Of a DNA stretch of 64,000 bases, positions 52,262 through 60,123 are shown one piece after another. Below the pieces are notes generated by a model. That model was not told the origin of the DNA. It did no database searches and saw nothing but the letters and a program-made list of their open reading frames with translations. Every line of letters starts with the position of its first letter. The stretch's first letter is position 1. The stretch comes from CAYQJL01 sp964612295 (lineage in GTDB: Bacteria > Eisenbacteria > RBG-16-71-46 > CAIMUX01 > WJJG01): contig CAZTDY010000006.1 of assembly GCA_964612295.1 (NCBI GenBank), positions 59,716-123,715 of the forward strand. The letters run 5' to 3'. The position numbers and the translations under genes were made by a program.

Positions 52262-53701
52262 TTATTCTGCTTGCCGGGGGGGAATCACGGCCGAGGGCGG
52301 TTTGTCGTAGAAGTCCTTGAAGCGGCGCGAAAAGTGATAGGGCGACTCGAATCCAACCTGTTGTGCAACCTCACCGACCCGCCACTTCCCGCTGGCTAAG
52401 GCCTCATGGGCACTGCGCATCTTCACGGCCAGGATCACGTCGCGGGGTGTGGCGCCCAGCTCGTCCTGGCAGGCCCGCTGCAGGGTCCGCAGCGACACTC
52501 CCACGTCGGATGCCAGGTCGCTGGCCGAAATATTCTGATCGAGGTGATCGCGCACGTGAGCCAGCGCGCGGCCGACCGTGTCCGGCGGGGCGTCGCCATC
52601 CGCGGCGGCTTCGGTCAGACGGCTCGAGACGCGCCCGACCCAGTCTCGGGGATCCACCGGTGACGGGGGAGATGCGGCCGAGAGCCCCTCGATGCGCGCC
52701 ATCAGTTCCCGGACCCGCCGCCGGTAACGTCGTCTCTGCCTGAGGTCGGCCGCGAGTGCCCCGGACAGAAGGACCACGAACGTGACGATTAGGATGGGGA
52801 GCAGTCCCCAGCGACTGACCAGGGCCTCGGTCAACGGCGGGCGACCCACCAGGCGCACCAGCTGCCACCTGGCCGGATGGCCGAAGTCGGGCCCGCTGCG
52901 CCAGGAGTGGGGGCGATAGGCGCGCTCTTCCCAGGCCAGCAGTCCGTCCCAACCCAGGCTGTCAGGGTCGACGATGTCCACCTCCGATTCGGATTCGTAG
53001 TGCGTCAAGCGAGCGAGGTTCTCAAGGTCCTTCAAGAGTTCGGGAAGCCGCGGATGATCTTCGGTCCAATCGTTCCAGCCCACATCGAGTGCGATGATCT
53101 GGCCGGCTTCGGCCTGGGCGACATCCACCGCGGTGAAGGGGAATACCCCTTCAACAATGTATCCCGATGGGGTGCGCTGCGCTGCTGCCCGGACGGCCAA
53201 CCCTAGCCGCTCCCGCTTCGGCACGTCCCAGTCTTCCACGCTGCGGAGCAGTTCATCACCTTGCATCGTGCCGAGACGGCCGTCGCAGGCCACGATAAGC
53301 TGCGTGTCGTTCTCGTCCATGCGGTCGGCGCGATTCCCGTGGCCGTCGATGTAGAGTTCAACTGAATCCCACTGGTAGATCGTGGAGCCCTCAGCCGATG
53401 GGGGGGCGGGAAACACCTCGTTGTCGATGATCGTCACACCGAACCAGAGCTGATCCTCATCCCAGGCCAATCGGAAGGTGCCGCGGTTGCGGTGTGGTTC
53501 GGGGACATCCGTTGCCTCGAGTGGGATATCCAGGGAGGGGCCGCGCCAGTCGCTGAGATCGCCATCGATGACGAGGCGATCCTGTCTGCGCGGTAGCTTC
53601 AAGGGATCATCGATCGAGGTGGGCGAGTCGGCTACCGCACCGCCGGCCACGATCGTGAACCCTGTCAGAACGCAGAGCAGCCTGGACAACAGTCGGTTCA
53701 T
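52262..53701 (-). CDS. Membrane-spanning AraC-family regulator with an exported CBM9-like sensor domain
   Basis: 479 residues. Signal-like N-terminus, then residues ~35-230 with a carbohydrate-binding/CBM9-like sandwich (LVIDGDLSDWRG, FRLAWDEDQLWFGVTIID, DSVELYIDGHGNRADR, YIVEGVFPFTAV, ALDVGWNDW). A membrane helix near 300 (GLLPILIVTFVVLLSGALAA) leads to a basic juxtamembrane helix and a C-terminal AraC double HTH (ISASDLASDVGVSLRTLQRA, VGEVAQQVGFESPYHFSRRFKDFY). It should sense a ligand outside the membrane and bind DNA directly. Probably controls neighbouring exported proteins. Confidence 0.85.
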   Translation of the reverse strand: MNRLLSRLLCVLTGFTIVAGGAVADSPTSIDDPLKLPRRQDRLVIDGDLSDWRGPSLDIPLEATDVPEPHRNRGTFRLAWDEDQLWFGVTIIDNEVFPAPPSAEGSTIYQWDSVELYIDGHGNRADRMDENDTQLIVACDGRLGTMQGDELLRSVEDWDVPKRERLGLAVRAAAQRTPSGYIVEGVFPFTAVDVAQAEAGQIIALDVGWNDWTEDHPRLPELLKDLENLARLTHYESESEVDIVDPDSLGWDGLLAWEERAYRPHSWRSGPDFGHPARWQLVRLVGRPPLTEALVSRWGLLPILIVTFVVLLSGALAADLRQRRRYRRRVRELMARIEGLSAASPPSPVDPRDWVGRVSSRLTEAAADGDAPPDTVGRALAHVRDHLDQNISASDLASDVGVSLRTLQRACQDELGATPRDVILAVKMRSAHEALASGKWRVGEVAQQVGFESPYHFSRRFKDFYDKPPSAVIPPRQAE

Positions 53702-53765
53702 GTCAGGCAGTCCTCCGAAGCCTTTGGGTCGCTCTGCGTAAGAATACCGCCCCGGCGGGGTAGAG

Positions 53766-53793
53766 GAAAGGGCAGGTATACACCTGCCCTTTC
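53766..53793 (-). terminator. Terminator hairpin after the DUF2703 gene
   Basis: 12-bp perfect stem (GAAAGGGCAGGT with its complement) and a 4-nt loop, 39 bp after the end of the reverse-strand gene at 53832. It may serve both strands; T-run short. Confidence 0.7.
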
Positions 53794-53831
53794 GCGTTCA
53801 TGTCCGCCGCTGGCCGGCTTGACAGTGTCGA

Positions 53832-54407
53832 TCACTCCTTGCCGTTCGAGGTTGATGGACAGCAACTCTTGCTTTTAGGCGCTGATCCCTCGGCGGGACA
53901 GCATGCGCCCCCGGGTTCGCAGCCAAGGAGCTGGGCGGCGCCGAGAAGCCCCCCTTTGATGATCAGCTCGGCAGGGATGGCCTCAAAGGTCTTGCCGTCC
54001 ACGACCACAGTCCTGCACTCCACTTCATCCCCCAGCTGTGAACAGCATGTCCCGCAAAGGCTCATGCCCACCTCTGCGCCGAGCCACTCCTCCAGGGGCC
54101 GATCACCCACCCAGATCCGGTTCGACTGACTGATGTCCTTCGCGCACTCTTCCGGCGCGAGGGGGTTCTCGACCAATGCAACGCGGATTCCCAGCGGACG
54201 AAGAGACGCCTTCAGGCTCTTGAGCGCCTGCTGGAGTTCCTCCTGGGTGCTGCCGCAACGATCACACGTCTGCCCCTGTTCGTCGACGAGTCGCTGCCAA
54301 CGAATCTGAAGTGTCTTCATGTCTTTTCCTCCGGTCGGGTGATTCGTTGCGACGCCGCACCCGGCGAGCAGCGCCATGCAGCACAGCATTGCGAGCGACC
54401 GTTTCAT
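53832..54407 (-). CDS. DUF2703 family Cys-rich protein, with optional lipoprotein signal
   Basis: 191 residues from the ATG at 54407 (GGGAGGAAAC), starting with a lipoprotein signal (LLAGCG). An internal ATG at 54320 has its own strong site (GGAGGAAAAGAC) and begins MKTLQIRWQRL, the usual start of this family, so cytoplasmic and lipid-anchored forms may both be made. Family features: TCDRCGSTQEEL, LVENPLAPEECA, MSLCGTCC and AELIIKGGLLGAAQLL. The C-terminal tail has more Cys pairs (GGACCP, SCCPS). Function of the family is unknown; it often sits near metal or arsenic genes. Follows the Cys-rich small protein on the same strand. Confidence 0.8.
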   Translation of the reverse strand: MKRSLAMLCCMALLAGCGVATNHPTGGKDMKTLQIRWQRLVDEQGQTCDRCGSTQEELQQALKSLKASLRPLGIRVALVENPLAPEECAKDISQSNRIWVGDRPLEEWLGAEVGMSLCGTCCSQLGDEVECRTVVVDGKTFEAIPAELIIKGGLLGAAQLLGCEPGGACCPAEGSAPKSKSCCPSTSNGKE

Positions 54408-54441
54408 GTTTCCTCCCGTCCATCATCAACTCGCCGTCTTC

Positions 54442-54618
54442 CTAGCAACAAGATTCTGTGTCCTTCGGCTTCTCCTCGCAACAACGCGTCATGCGCTGCA
54501 GCCGGGCCTGGCAGTCCTTGTCATCCGCTCGAAGTCGGATGCACACCCCGTCCTCAGTTTTACTGATCTGCAGATGGATTCCATCGCAGCAGTTCCTTGG
54601 GGTTTCTTTGTCACACAT
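54442..54618 (-). CDS. Small Cys-rich protein (58 residues)
   Basis: From the ATG at 54618 to the TAG at 54442. Four cysteine pairs or singles are spread along it: NCCDG, GVCIR, KDCQA, TRCCEE and ESCC at the very end, eight Cys in total. The rest is charged and hydrophilic. A CC-ended tail like that of the downstream DUF2703 protein suggests a shared metal- or thiol-handling job. Ribosome site weak (AAAGAGAA). No family recognised. Confidence 0.6.
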   Translation of the reverse strand: MCDKETPRNCCDGIHLQISKTEDGVCIRLRADDKDCQARLQRMTRCCEEKPKDTESCC

Positions 54619-55028
54619 GGTGTTCTCTTTTCATAGACATATCGCCATCGATCTATACACAAGTCCAAATGAAGAGGGCGCGCGCAACGCCCCGGATGCC
54701 TCTGTCACTCGAAGCGGGCCCGACTTCGCGATCCATAGACATTCATCTATACGTCTAAGTATCGGGAATGGTTCCCGGAGGATCAAGGATATTCTGGCTT
54801 CTCTTGCCCCGATCCTCTCCGATGGGGCGAATTCGACAAGAACGTGCAACGTAACATCATGCGATATAACACGATAGCCTCTGGACCCGGGTTCGAGAGT
54901 CCGCTGCGCACCTGCGAGCTGGCCACCCGACCAGCAGGAGCACGCGGAGTCCAAACGATGGGCCACACCCAACCTCCGCACCGGAATTGCGTAGTGAGAC
55001 GGTGAACCTACACACGAGGGGGTGTTCC
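54619..55028. promoter_or_regulatory. Divergent regulatory region with repeated operator-like dyads
   Basis: 410 bp between the Cys-rich gene and the ankyrin-cytochrome gene, AT-richer than its surroundings. It has ATAGA-N6-TCTAT at 54735-54750 and a related ATAGA-N14-TCTAT at 54633-54656, plus an inverted repeat CGGGAA-TGG-TTCCCG at 54763-54777. The ATAGA/TCTAT half-sites resemble ArsR-family operators. No gene seen. Confidence 0.45.
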
Positions 55029-56381
55029 ATGCGTTCGATCATGGCCGTAGGCCTGAGTGTCGTCGTCGCCATCATCTCATTGCCCTGGTCGGCCGGGGCG
55101 TTGCCGCACGACGTCATCGAGGCCAGCCGACTGGGGGACGGGCACTGTGTGCGAAAGCTGCTGGAGCAGGATCCGCTCTTGGTTCAGGCGACCGACGAAC
55201 GGGGCTTCACTCCCCTGCACTGGGCCGGTATCCGGGGCCACTGGGATGTGTTCAGTCAGCTGCTCGATGCCGGGGCCCCCGTGAATGCGATTGGTGGCGA
55301 TGGGGGGACCCCTCTCCACTGGGCCTGCCATCACGATCGTCCGGCGATGATCCAGCGGCTTCTCGAGCAGGGCGCGGACCTCGCCCTGTCCAATCAATGG
55401 GGCCGCTATGCGCTCCACGTTGCTGCCGGACGAGGGTGCCTCTCCGTGGCCAAGCTCCTTCTGGGTGAGGGTGCCGATCCCAACTGCCGCACGCGAGAAG
55501 GGTGGACTCCTCTGCATGTGGCGCAGAAGTCCGGGCACGATCAAATGGTCGACCTTCTCCGAGCGAAGGGAGCGGATCCCGAGGCGACCGACGACGAGGG
55601 CCGCAGCCCCGGAGACTTCGCCTACACGCGCCCCGCACCGATCGAGCGTTCCCCCGAGGAACTGAGAGAGTACGTCGGCATCTACGACCTCGGTCCCGGC
55701 TTTGCGTTCAAGTTCTGGCTTGAAGGTGGTGCGCTGAAGATTCAGGAGTTCGCACCCGACGACCTCGTTCCCATCGGGCCCGACGCGTTCCTCTGCGCCC
55801 AGGAACCATGGAGGGTGCGCTTCTTGCGCGGTGAGGACGCCGGCATCACGGCGGTGGAGGTCGATTTCCTGAGGCGCACGGTGACCGGTCAGCGCAGAGA
55901 ACATCCTCAGTACATCGGATCACGGTCCTGCCGCGAGTGCCATCTGGATGGGGAGCACGCCAATCAGTACTTGGACTGGGTCCGCAGCCGTCATGCCGGC
56001 GCGTATTGGCACCTGGCGACGGATTGGGCCATCCTGCTGGCATCGTTCCGTCCCGCGTACAAGGACATCACGAAACCGATCGAGGAGGACCGCTGCCTTC
56101 TGTGCCACGTCACGGCCGCACAGGATCCCGATGCCTTGCACGCTGAGACCTACCGACTGGAAGAGGGCGTCGGATGCGAGACGTGCCACGGCCCCGGCTC
56201 ACTCTATGCCAATCTAGAGGGGATGCAGAATCGGGAGAGCTTCCTGGAACGCGGCGGCGTGGTCCCCGATGAAACGACCTGCACACAGTGCCACCGCAAT
56301 CCGGACCATTTCGACTTTGTGACCTGGTGGCCCAAGATCGACCACAGGCAGGAGTCTGCGGCCGAGCACTCAGGGGACTAG
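55029..56381 (+). CDS. Exported ankyrin-repeat/tetrahaem cytochrome c fusion protein
   Basis: 450 residues from the ATG at 55029 (GAGGGGGTG upstream). Signal peptide at 1-29 (AVGLSVVVAIISLPWSAGA). Residues ~30-205 hold four to five ankyrin repeats (ERGFTPLHWAGIRGHWDV, GGTPLHWACHHDRPAM, WGRYALHVAAGRG, EGWTPLHVAQKSGHDQM). A linker domain of unknown type spans ~210-305. The C-terminal part has four C-x-x-C-H haem sites: CRECH, CLLCH, CETCH and CTQCH, in a cytochrome c554-like pattern (GVGCETCHGPG). No sorting tail. Probably a periplasmic electron-transfer protein with a protein-binding module. Confidence 0.88.
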   Translation: MRSIMAVGLSVVVAIISLPWSAGALPHDVIEASRLGDGHCVRKLLEQDPLLVQATDERGFTPLHWAGIRGHWDVFSQLLDAGAPVNAIGGDGGTPLHWACHHDRPAMIQRLLEQGADLALSNQWGRYALHVAAGRGCLSVAKLLLGEGADPNCRTREGWTPLHVAQKSGHDQMVDLLRAKGADPEATDDEGRSPGDFAYTRPAPIERSPEELREYVGIYDLGPGFAFKFWLEGGALKIQEFAPDDLVPIGPDAFLCAQEPWRVRFLRGEDAGITAVEVDFLRRTVTGQRREHPQYIGSRSCRECHLDGEHANQYLDWVRSRHAGAYWHLATDWAILLASFRPAYKDITKPIEEDRCLLCHVTAAQDPDALHAETYRLEEGVGCETCHGPGSLYANLEGMQNRESFLERGGVVPDETTCTQCHRNPDHFDFVTWWPKIDHRQESAAEHSGD

Positions 56382-56405
56382 CCGCCGACCCGCCATTGCA
56401 CTAAT

Positions 56406-56417
56406 CTACAACTGTAG
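56406..56417. promoter_or_regulatory. BlaI/CopY-type dyad candidate
   Basis: CTACA-AC-TGTAG, containing the TACA-N2-TGTA core used by BlaI/MecI/CopY repressors, 78 bp upstream of the beta-helix protein start. A single occurrence, so possibly chance. Confidence 0.3.
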
Positions 56418-56494
56418 ACGGCGAAGCGACCCAGCCGAGGTCACGTGCGCGGCCTGCGGCCGGGGGAGTATGGCCTTCCCCCCGCGGAGGACGA

Positions 56495-57562
56495 ATGCGC
56501 GTAACCTTTTTTCTGATATGGGGTTGCCTGGTCAGTGCGCCGACAGCAATCCCCGCCACCCTCACAATCCTACCCGATGGAACCGGAGACTATCCCACAA
56601 TCCAAGCCGCGATCGATGCCGCCCAGAACGGGGACGAGATCGTTCTTGGGAGTGGCGTGTTCGGCGGCGATGGAAATCGAAACCTCAGTCTGCGCGGGAA
56701 AACGCTGACGCTCCGTTCGGCGTCCGACGATCCGCTGGACTGCACAATCGATCCCGCCGCCGGCGGAGGAGGATCCCATCGCGCGTTCCTCTTTGACTCC
56801 GGCGAGGGGCCGGACGCGATTGTCCGCGGCGTCACGGTGCAGGGTGGTGATGCGCAAGATGGAGGCGCGCTCGCCTTCACGCTCGGAGCAAGCCCCACCA
56901 TTCGCAATTGCGTGTTTCAGAGCAACGCGGGAAGCCGGTTCGGAGGGGCGGTCTACTGCCAGGCGGACTGCTCGCCCAGCTTCGAGTCCTGTGTCTTTGT
57001 CGATAATCACGCCGGCTTCTTTGGCGGGGCCTGCTATGCCGATGTCGGCGCGACGCTCACGCTTCTCGATTGCACGCTGGCGGGCAACAGCGCCGGCAGC
57101 GGGGGCGGCGTCTTTTGCCGCGACGCGGATGCCGTCGTCACCGGCTGCACATTTCACGCCAACGCCTGCGACGGAGCGGCGAGCGGCATCTACTGCGACG
57201 GCACGGGCGATCTCACGATGGAGCGGACGCTGATCGTAGGCGGAGTGGTCGGTGAGGCCGTCTACTGTGATGACAACTTCGCCGCCGCCCTCACCGAATG
57301 CGACCTGTACGACAACGAGGGTGGCGATTGGATCGGTCCGATCGGGTCGCAAGCCGGAGTGAGCGGCAATATCTCGGATGATCCCCAGTTCTGCCAATCG
57401 GACCCTCTGTCCCAACTGGACTGGGCGTTGGAGAGCGATTCCCCCTGCCTTCCCGCGCAGGCGGGTGTGCAGATCGGCGCGTGGGACCTGGGATGCGACG
57501 ACACCCTCGTTACACCTGCAAGCTGGGGACAGATCAAGCAACGATACGCGAGGGGGGAGTGA
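56495..57562 (+). CDS. Secreted right-handed beta-helix protein
   Basis: 355 residues, GGAGG upstream of the ATG. Signal peptide at 1-21. The opening LPDGTGDYPTIQAAIDAAQNGDEIVL is the typical first turn of parallel beta-helix (pectin-lyase-like) proteins. Repeats with GGA/GGG and N-C-x-F pattern follow (TIRNCVFQSNAG, GGAVYCQ, FESCVFVDNHAG, GGGVFCRDAD), as in polymorphic outer-membrane/DUF1565-like proteins. No sorting tail of the FlgD kind. Its stop overlaps the start of the protease gene at 57562. Confidence 0.82.
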   Translation: MRVTFFLIWGCLVSAPTAIPATLTILPDGTGDYPTIQAAIDAAQNGDEIVLGSGVFGGDGNRNLSLRGKTLTLRSASDDPLDCTIDPAAGGGGSHRAFLFDSGEGPDAIVRGVTVQGGDAQDGGALAFTLGASPTIRNCVFQSNAGSRFGGAVYCQADCSPSFESCVFVDNHAGFFGGACYADVGATLTLLDCTLAGNSAGSGGGVFCRDADAVVTGCTFHANACDGAASGIYCDGTGDLTMERTLIVGGVVGEAVYCDDNFAAALTECDLYDNEGGDWIGPIGSQAGVSGNISDDPQFCQSDPLSQLDWALESDSPCLPAQAGVQIGAWDLGCDDTLVTPASWGQIKQRYARGE

Positions 57563-60060
57563 TGATCTCGATTCTCATCCTATTGGTTCTAGGGCAAGTC
57601 GCGTCGGACGCCCCTCCTCTGACCGACTATCACGCCGAGGAACTCTCGCGGGTTCAGGCGGAGATCGAATCGAACGGCTATCACTGGACTGCCGGACCAA
57701 CCTCGCTGTGTCGCTATACCGAAGAAGAGTTTCAGCAGATGTTGGGGCTGCGGATCCCGGAGCCCGAGCTGCGCCGGTCGGGACAGCTGGCCCGGCTGGG
57801 TCCCCCGGCCCGCTCCGACTTGCCGGAGTCATTCACCTGGCACCCGCTCTGGACAACCAACATCCGCGATCAGGGAAACTGCGGCAGCTGCTGGGATTTT
57901 GCGGCGTGTGCCGCCCTGGAGTCGGTGATCCGAATCTACAGCGGCGAGTTTCTCGATCTGTCCGAGCAGCAGGTCCTTTCCTGCGCGACGCCGGGCTATG
58001 GTTGCGATGGCGGGAGCGCCAGCATCGCCTGGGGACACTTCCGCGAGCACGGTGCGATGGCCGAGAGCTGCATGTACTACCGCGAGAACGATACCGAGGA
58101 GTGTATCGAGGAGTACTGCACGCCCATCGCGGCGGTCAAGGAGCGGATCGACATCCCGAACAACGTCGAGGCCATCAAGACGGCGGTGATGGAATACGGA
58201 CCGGTCACCACCGCGATGACGGTGACATCGAGCTTTCGATACTACCACGATGGCTGCTACGAGGCCGATACGGAGCAGCCCATCAATCACCTGGTTGCGA
58301 TCATCGGTTGGGACGACAACGTCTGCGATGGAGAAGGCGCCTGGCAGATCAAGAACAGCTGGGGCCAGGGTTGGGGCATCAACGGGACAGGGTGGATCAA
58401 GTATGGGGTCTGCAACATCGGCACCCACACCCAGCAGGTGTTCTACTACCCCGCAACGGCCCTGGAGTTGTATCGAAGCGAGGTGCTTGACGACGAAACC
58501 GGGGACGGGTGGATCGATCCCGGCGAGACCGCTTCGATCTCAGTCCAGATCCGCAACGGTCTCCTCGCCGAGGACGCCGCGGGCATCTCGGTGACCCTGG
58601 CAAGTTCATCACCCTACGTATCCATCCTCGAGGGGGACGCGGTATCGGTCGACCTGGAGCCGGGTGAGGTGGGCGCTCTGGAGCCACCCTTCCAGGTCTC
58701 GTTGGATTCCGAGACACCCGTTGGCGAGCGGATCTGGTTTGAGATCACGCTCGATGCCGAGGGGACAGAAGCCGTTGTCGACTCATTCTCACTGGTGGTG
58801 GGGGATGTTCCCGTGCTGCTCGTCGATGACGATGTGGGATCGATTGCCGACCCCTTCTTCCGCGATGCGCTGACCGCCGCTGAGATCGGCTTTCGCGTCT
58901 GGGACACCCAGAGCAATGGCCCACCCACGGGCGCTACTCTCGAGCCCTATCCGGTCGTCGTCTGGGTGACCGGTGTTGATGGACACATCTCGGAAGAAGA
59001 GCAGGATGCACTGAGCAGCTTCACCGGAAACGGCGGCAGCGTGCTCGCCTCCGGCCAGGACATCGGTTGGTTCATGAATGACTACGACGGCGCCGGCCCC
59101 TTCGATCAGGAGTTCTACGAATCCATTTTCAGAGCTATCTACCTTCAGGATGACTCCGGGTATCGACATCTTGACGGCATCCCGGACGATCCCGTGGCCG
59201 ACGGACTGTCGTTCGATCTCGGTGGAGGCAGCGGATCCTGCGCCCAGGACTACCCGAGCCGGATCAATCCAAACGCCGGAAGCGTCCCCATCCTGACCTA
59301 CGCACCCAACAACTACGGTGCGGTTCGGTACGAGGGAGACTACCGGGTCATCTACTTTGCCTTCGGACTCGAAGCCATCGACGATTCGGCACCGCGACAG
59401 GAGCTGCTGATGCGTTCCCTGACCTGGCTTGCGCCGGCGGTCTTCGACAACGAAGCCCCCGAAATCGCCGTCCTCGCTCCCAACGGTGGTGAGGTCTGGT
59501 GGTATGGCGAAGAGGCAGTGGTGTCCTGGAGTGCCGAGGACAACATCGGTGTCGACACGGTCAATCTCCTGCTCTCCCGCGACGACGGCGCGACCTATCC
59601 CGACACCCTGGCCCAAGGCATCCCGAACGACGGACAACACACGTGGACCGTCGATGGACAGACCTCCGAGGAGTGTTTCCTCCGCGCCGAGGCCTTCGAT
59701 TTCCGGGGTTGGACGAGCTTTGACCTCTCGGATCGCAACTTCACGATCGTCGGCGCGACGGTCGATGCGCCTGACGCGCAACACGAATTCTCATTCAACC
59801 TCGGAGAGCCGAATCCGTTTGTCGATGCAACGTCGTTTCGCCTCGTCCTGCCCCAAGGCGAGGAGGTCCGCCTTGCGATCCATGATGTGACCGGAAGACA
59901 GGTCCGCGTGCTCCAGACCGGCCGGCTTCCGGCCGGCGCGCACCGCTTTGGTTGGGATGGCACCGATCAAGGCGGCCGCACCCTGCCCGGCGGGATCTAC
60001 TTCGCGCGGCTCAGCCGCCGGCACCAACACCATGAGGGAAGACTCCTGTTGCTGAGATGA
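57562..60060 (+). CDS. Secreted papain-like (C1A) cysteine protease with sorting tail
   Basis: 832 residues. Short signal peptide, prodomain to ~85, then a C1A peptidase: catalytic Cys in DQGNCGSCWDFAA, His in NHLVAIIGWDD and Asn in IKNSWGQGWG; further Cys may form disulfides. A CARDB-like domain (GDGWIDPGETASISVQIRNG), a Rossmann-like segment starting LLVDDDVGSIADPF (as in selenoprotein 1), an Ig-like domain (VLAPNGGEVWWYGEEAVVSW) and a FlgD-like tail (GEPNPF, DVTGRQVRVL, WDGTDQGG, GIYFARL) follow. Overlaps the beta-helix gene, 63 bp before selenoprotein 2; the three are probably functionally related. Confidence 0.9.
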   Translation: MISILILLVLGQVASDAPPLTDYHAEELSRVQAEIESNGYHWTAGPTSLCRYTEEEFQQMLGLRIPEPELRRSGQLARLGPPARSDLPESFTWHPLWTTNIRDQGNCGSCWDFAACAALESVIRIYSGEFLDLSEQQVLSCATPGYGCDGGSASIAWGHFREHGAMAESCMYYRENDTEECIEEYCTPIAAVKERIDIPNNVEAIKTAVMEYGPVTTAMTVTSSFRYYHDGCYEADTEQPINHLVAIIGWDDNVCDGEGAWQIKNSWGQGWGINGTGWIKYGVCNIGTHTQQVFYYPATALELYRSEVLDDETGDGWIDPGETASISVQIRNGLLAEDAAGISVTLASSSPYVSILEGDAVSVDLEPGEVGALEPPFQVSLDSETPVGERIWFEITLDAEGTEAVVDSFSLVVGDVPVLLVDDDVGSIADPFFRDALTAAEIGFRVWDTQSNGPPTGATLEPYPVVVWVTGVDGHISEEEQDALSSFTGNGGSVLASGQDIGWFMNDYDGAGPFDQEFYESIFRAIYLQDDSGYRHLDGIPDDPVADGLSFDLGGGSGSCAQDYPSRINPNAGSVPILTYAPNNYGAVRYEGDYRVIYFAFGLEAIDDSAPRQELLMRSLTWLAPAVFDNEAPEIAVLAPNGGEVWWYGEEAVVSWSAEDNIGVDTVNLLLSRDDGATYPDTLAQGIPNDGQHTWTVDGQTSEECFLRAEAFDFRGWTSFDLSDRNFTIVGATVDAPDAQHEFSFNLGEPNPFVDATSFRLVLPQGEEVRLAIHDVTGRQVRVLQTGRLPAGAHRFGWDGTDQGGRTLPGGIYFARLSRRHQHHEGRLLLLR

Positions 60061-60069
60061 CCCACCAAC

Positions 60070-60090
60070 TCCTGTATAATAGCCCCACAA
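60070..60090 (+). promoter_or_regulatory. Possible promoter -10 element before selenoprotein 2
   Basis: TGTATAAT in the 63-bp gap ahead of the GTG at 60124, a perfect TATAAT hexamer in a GC-rich setting. No good -35 is seen at 17 bp, so it may be an extended -10 type promoter or chance. Confidence 0.35.
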
Positions 60091-60123
60091 TGTGATGGGG
60101 GGGGCGGCCAACAGGAGGCCAAT

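Noticed and set aside
54880..54915. tRNA T-loop-like GGGTTCGAGAGTCC
   Set aside because: The T-stem does not pair properly and no acceptor or anticodon arm is present.
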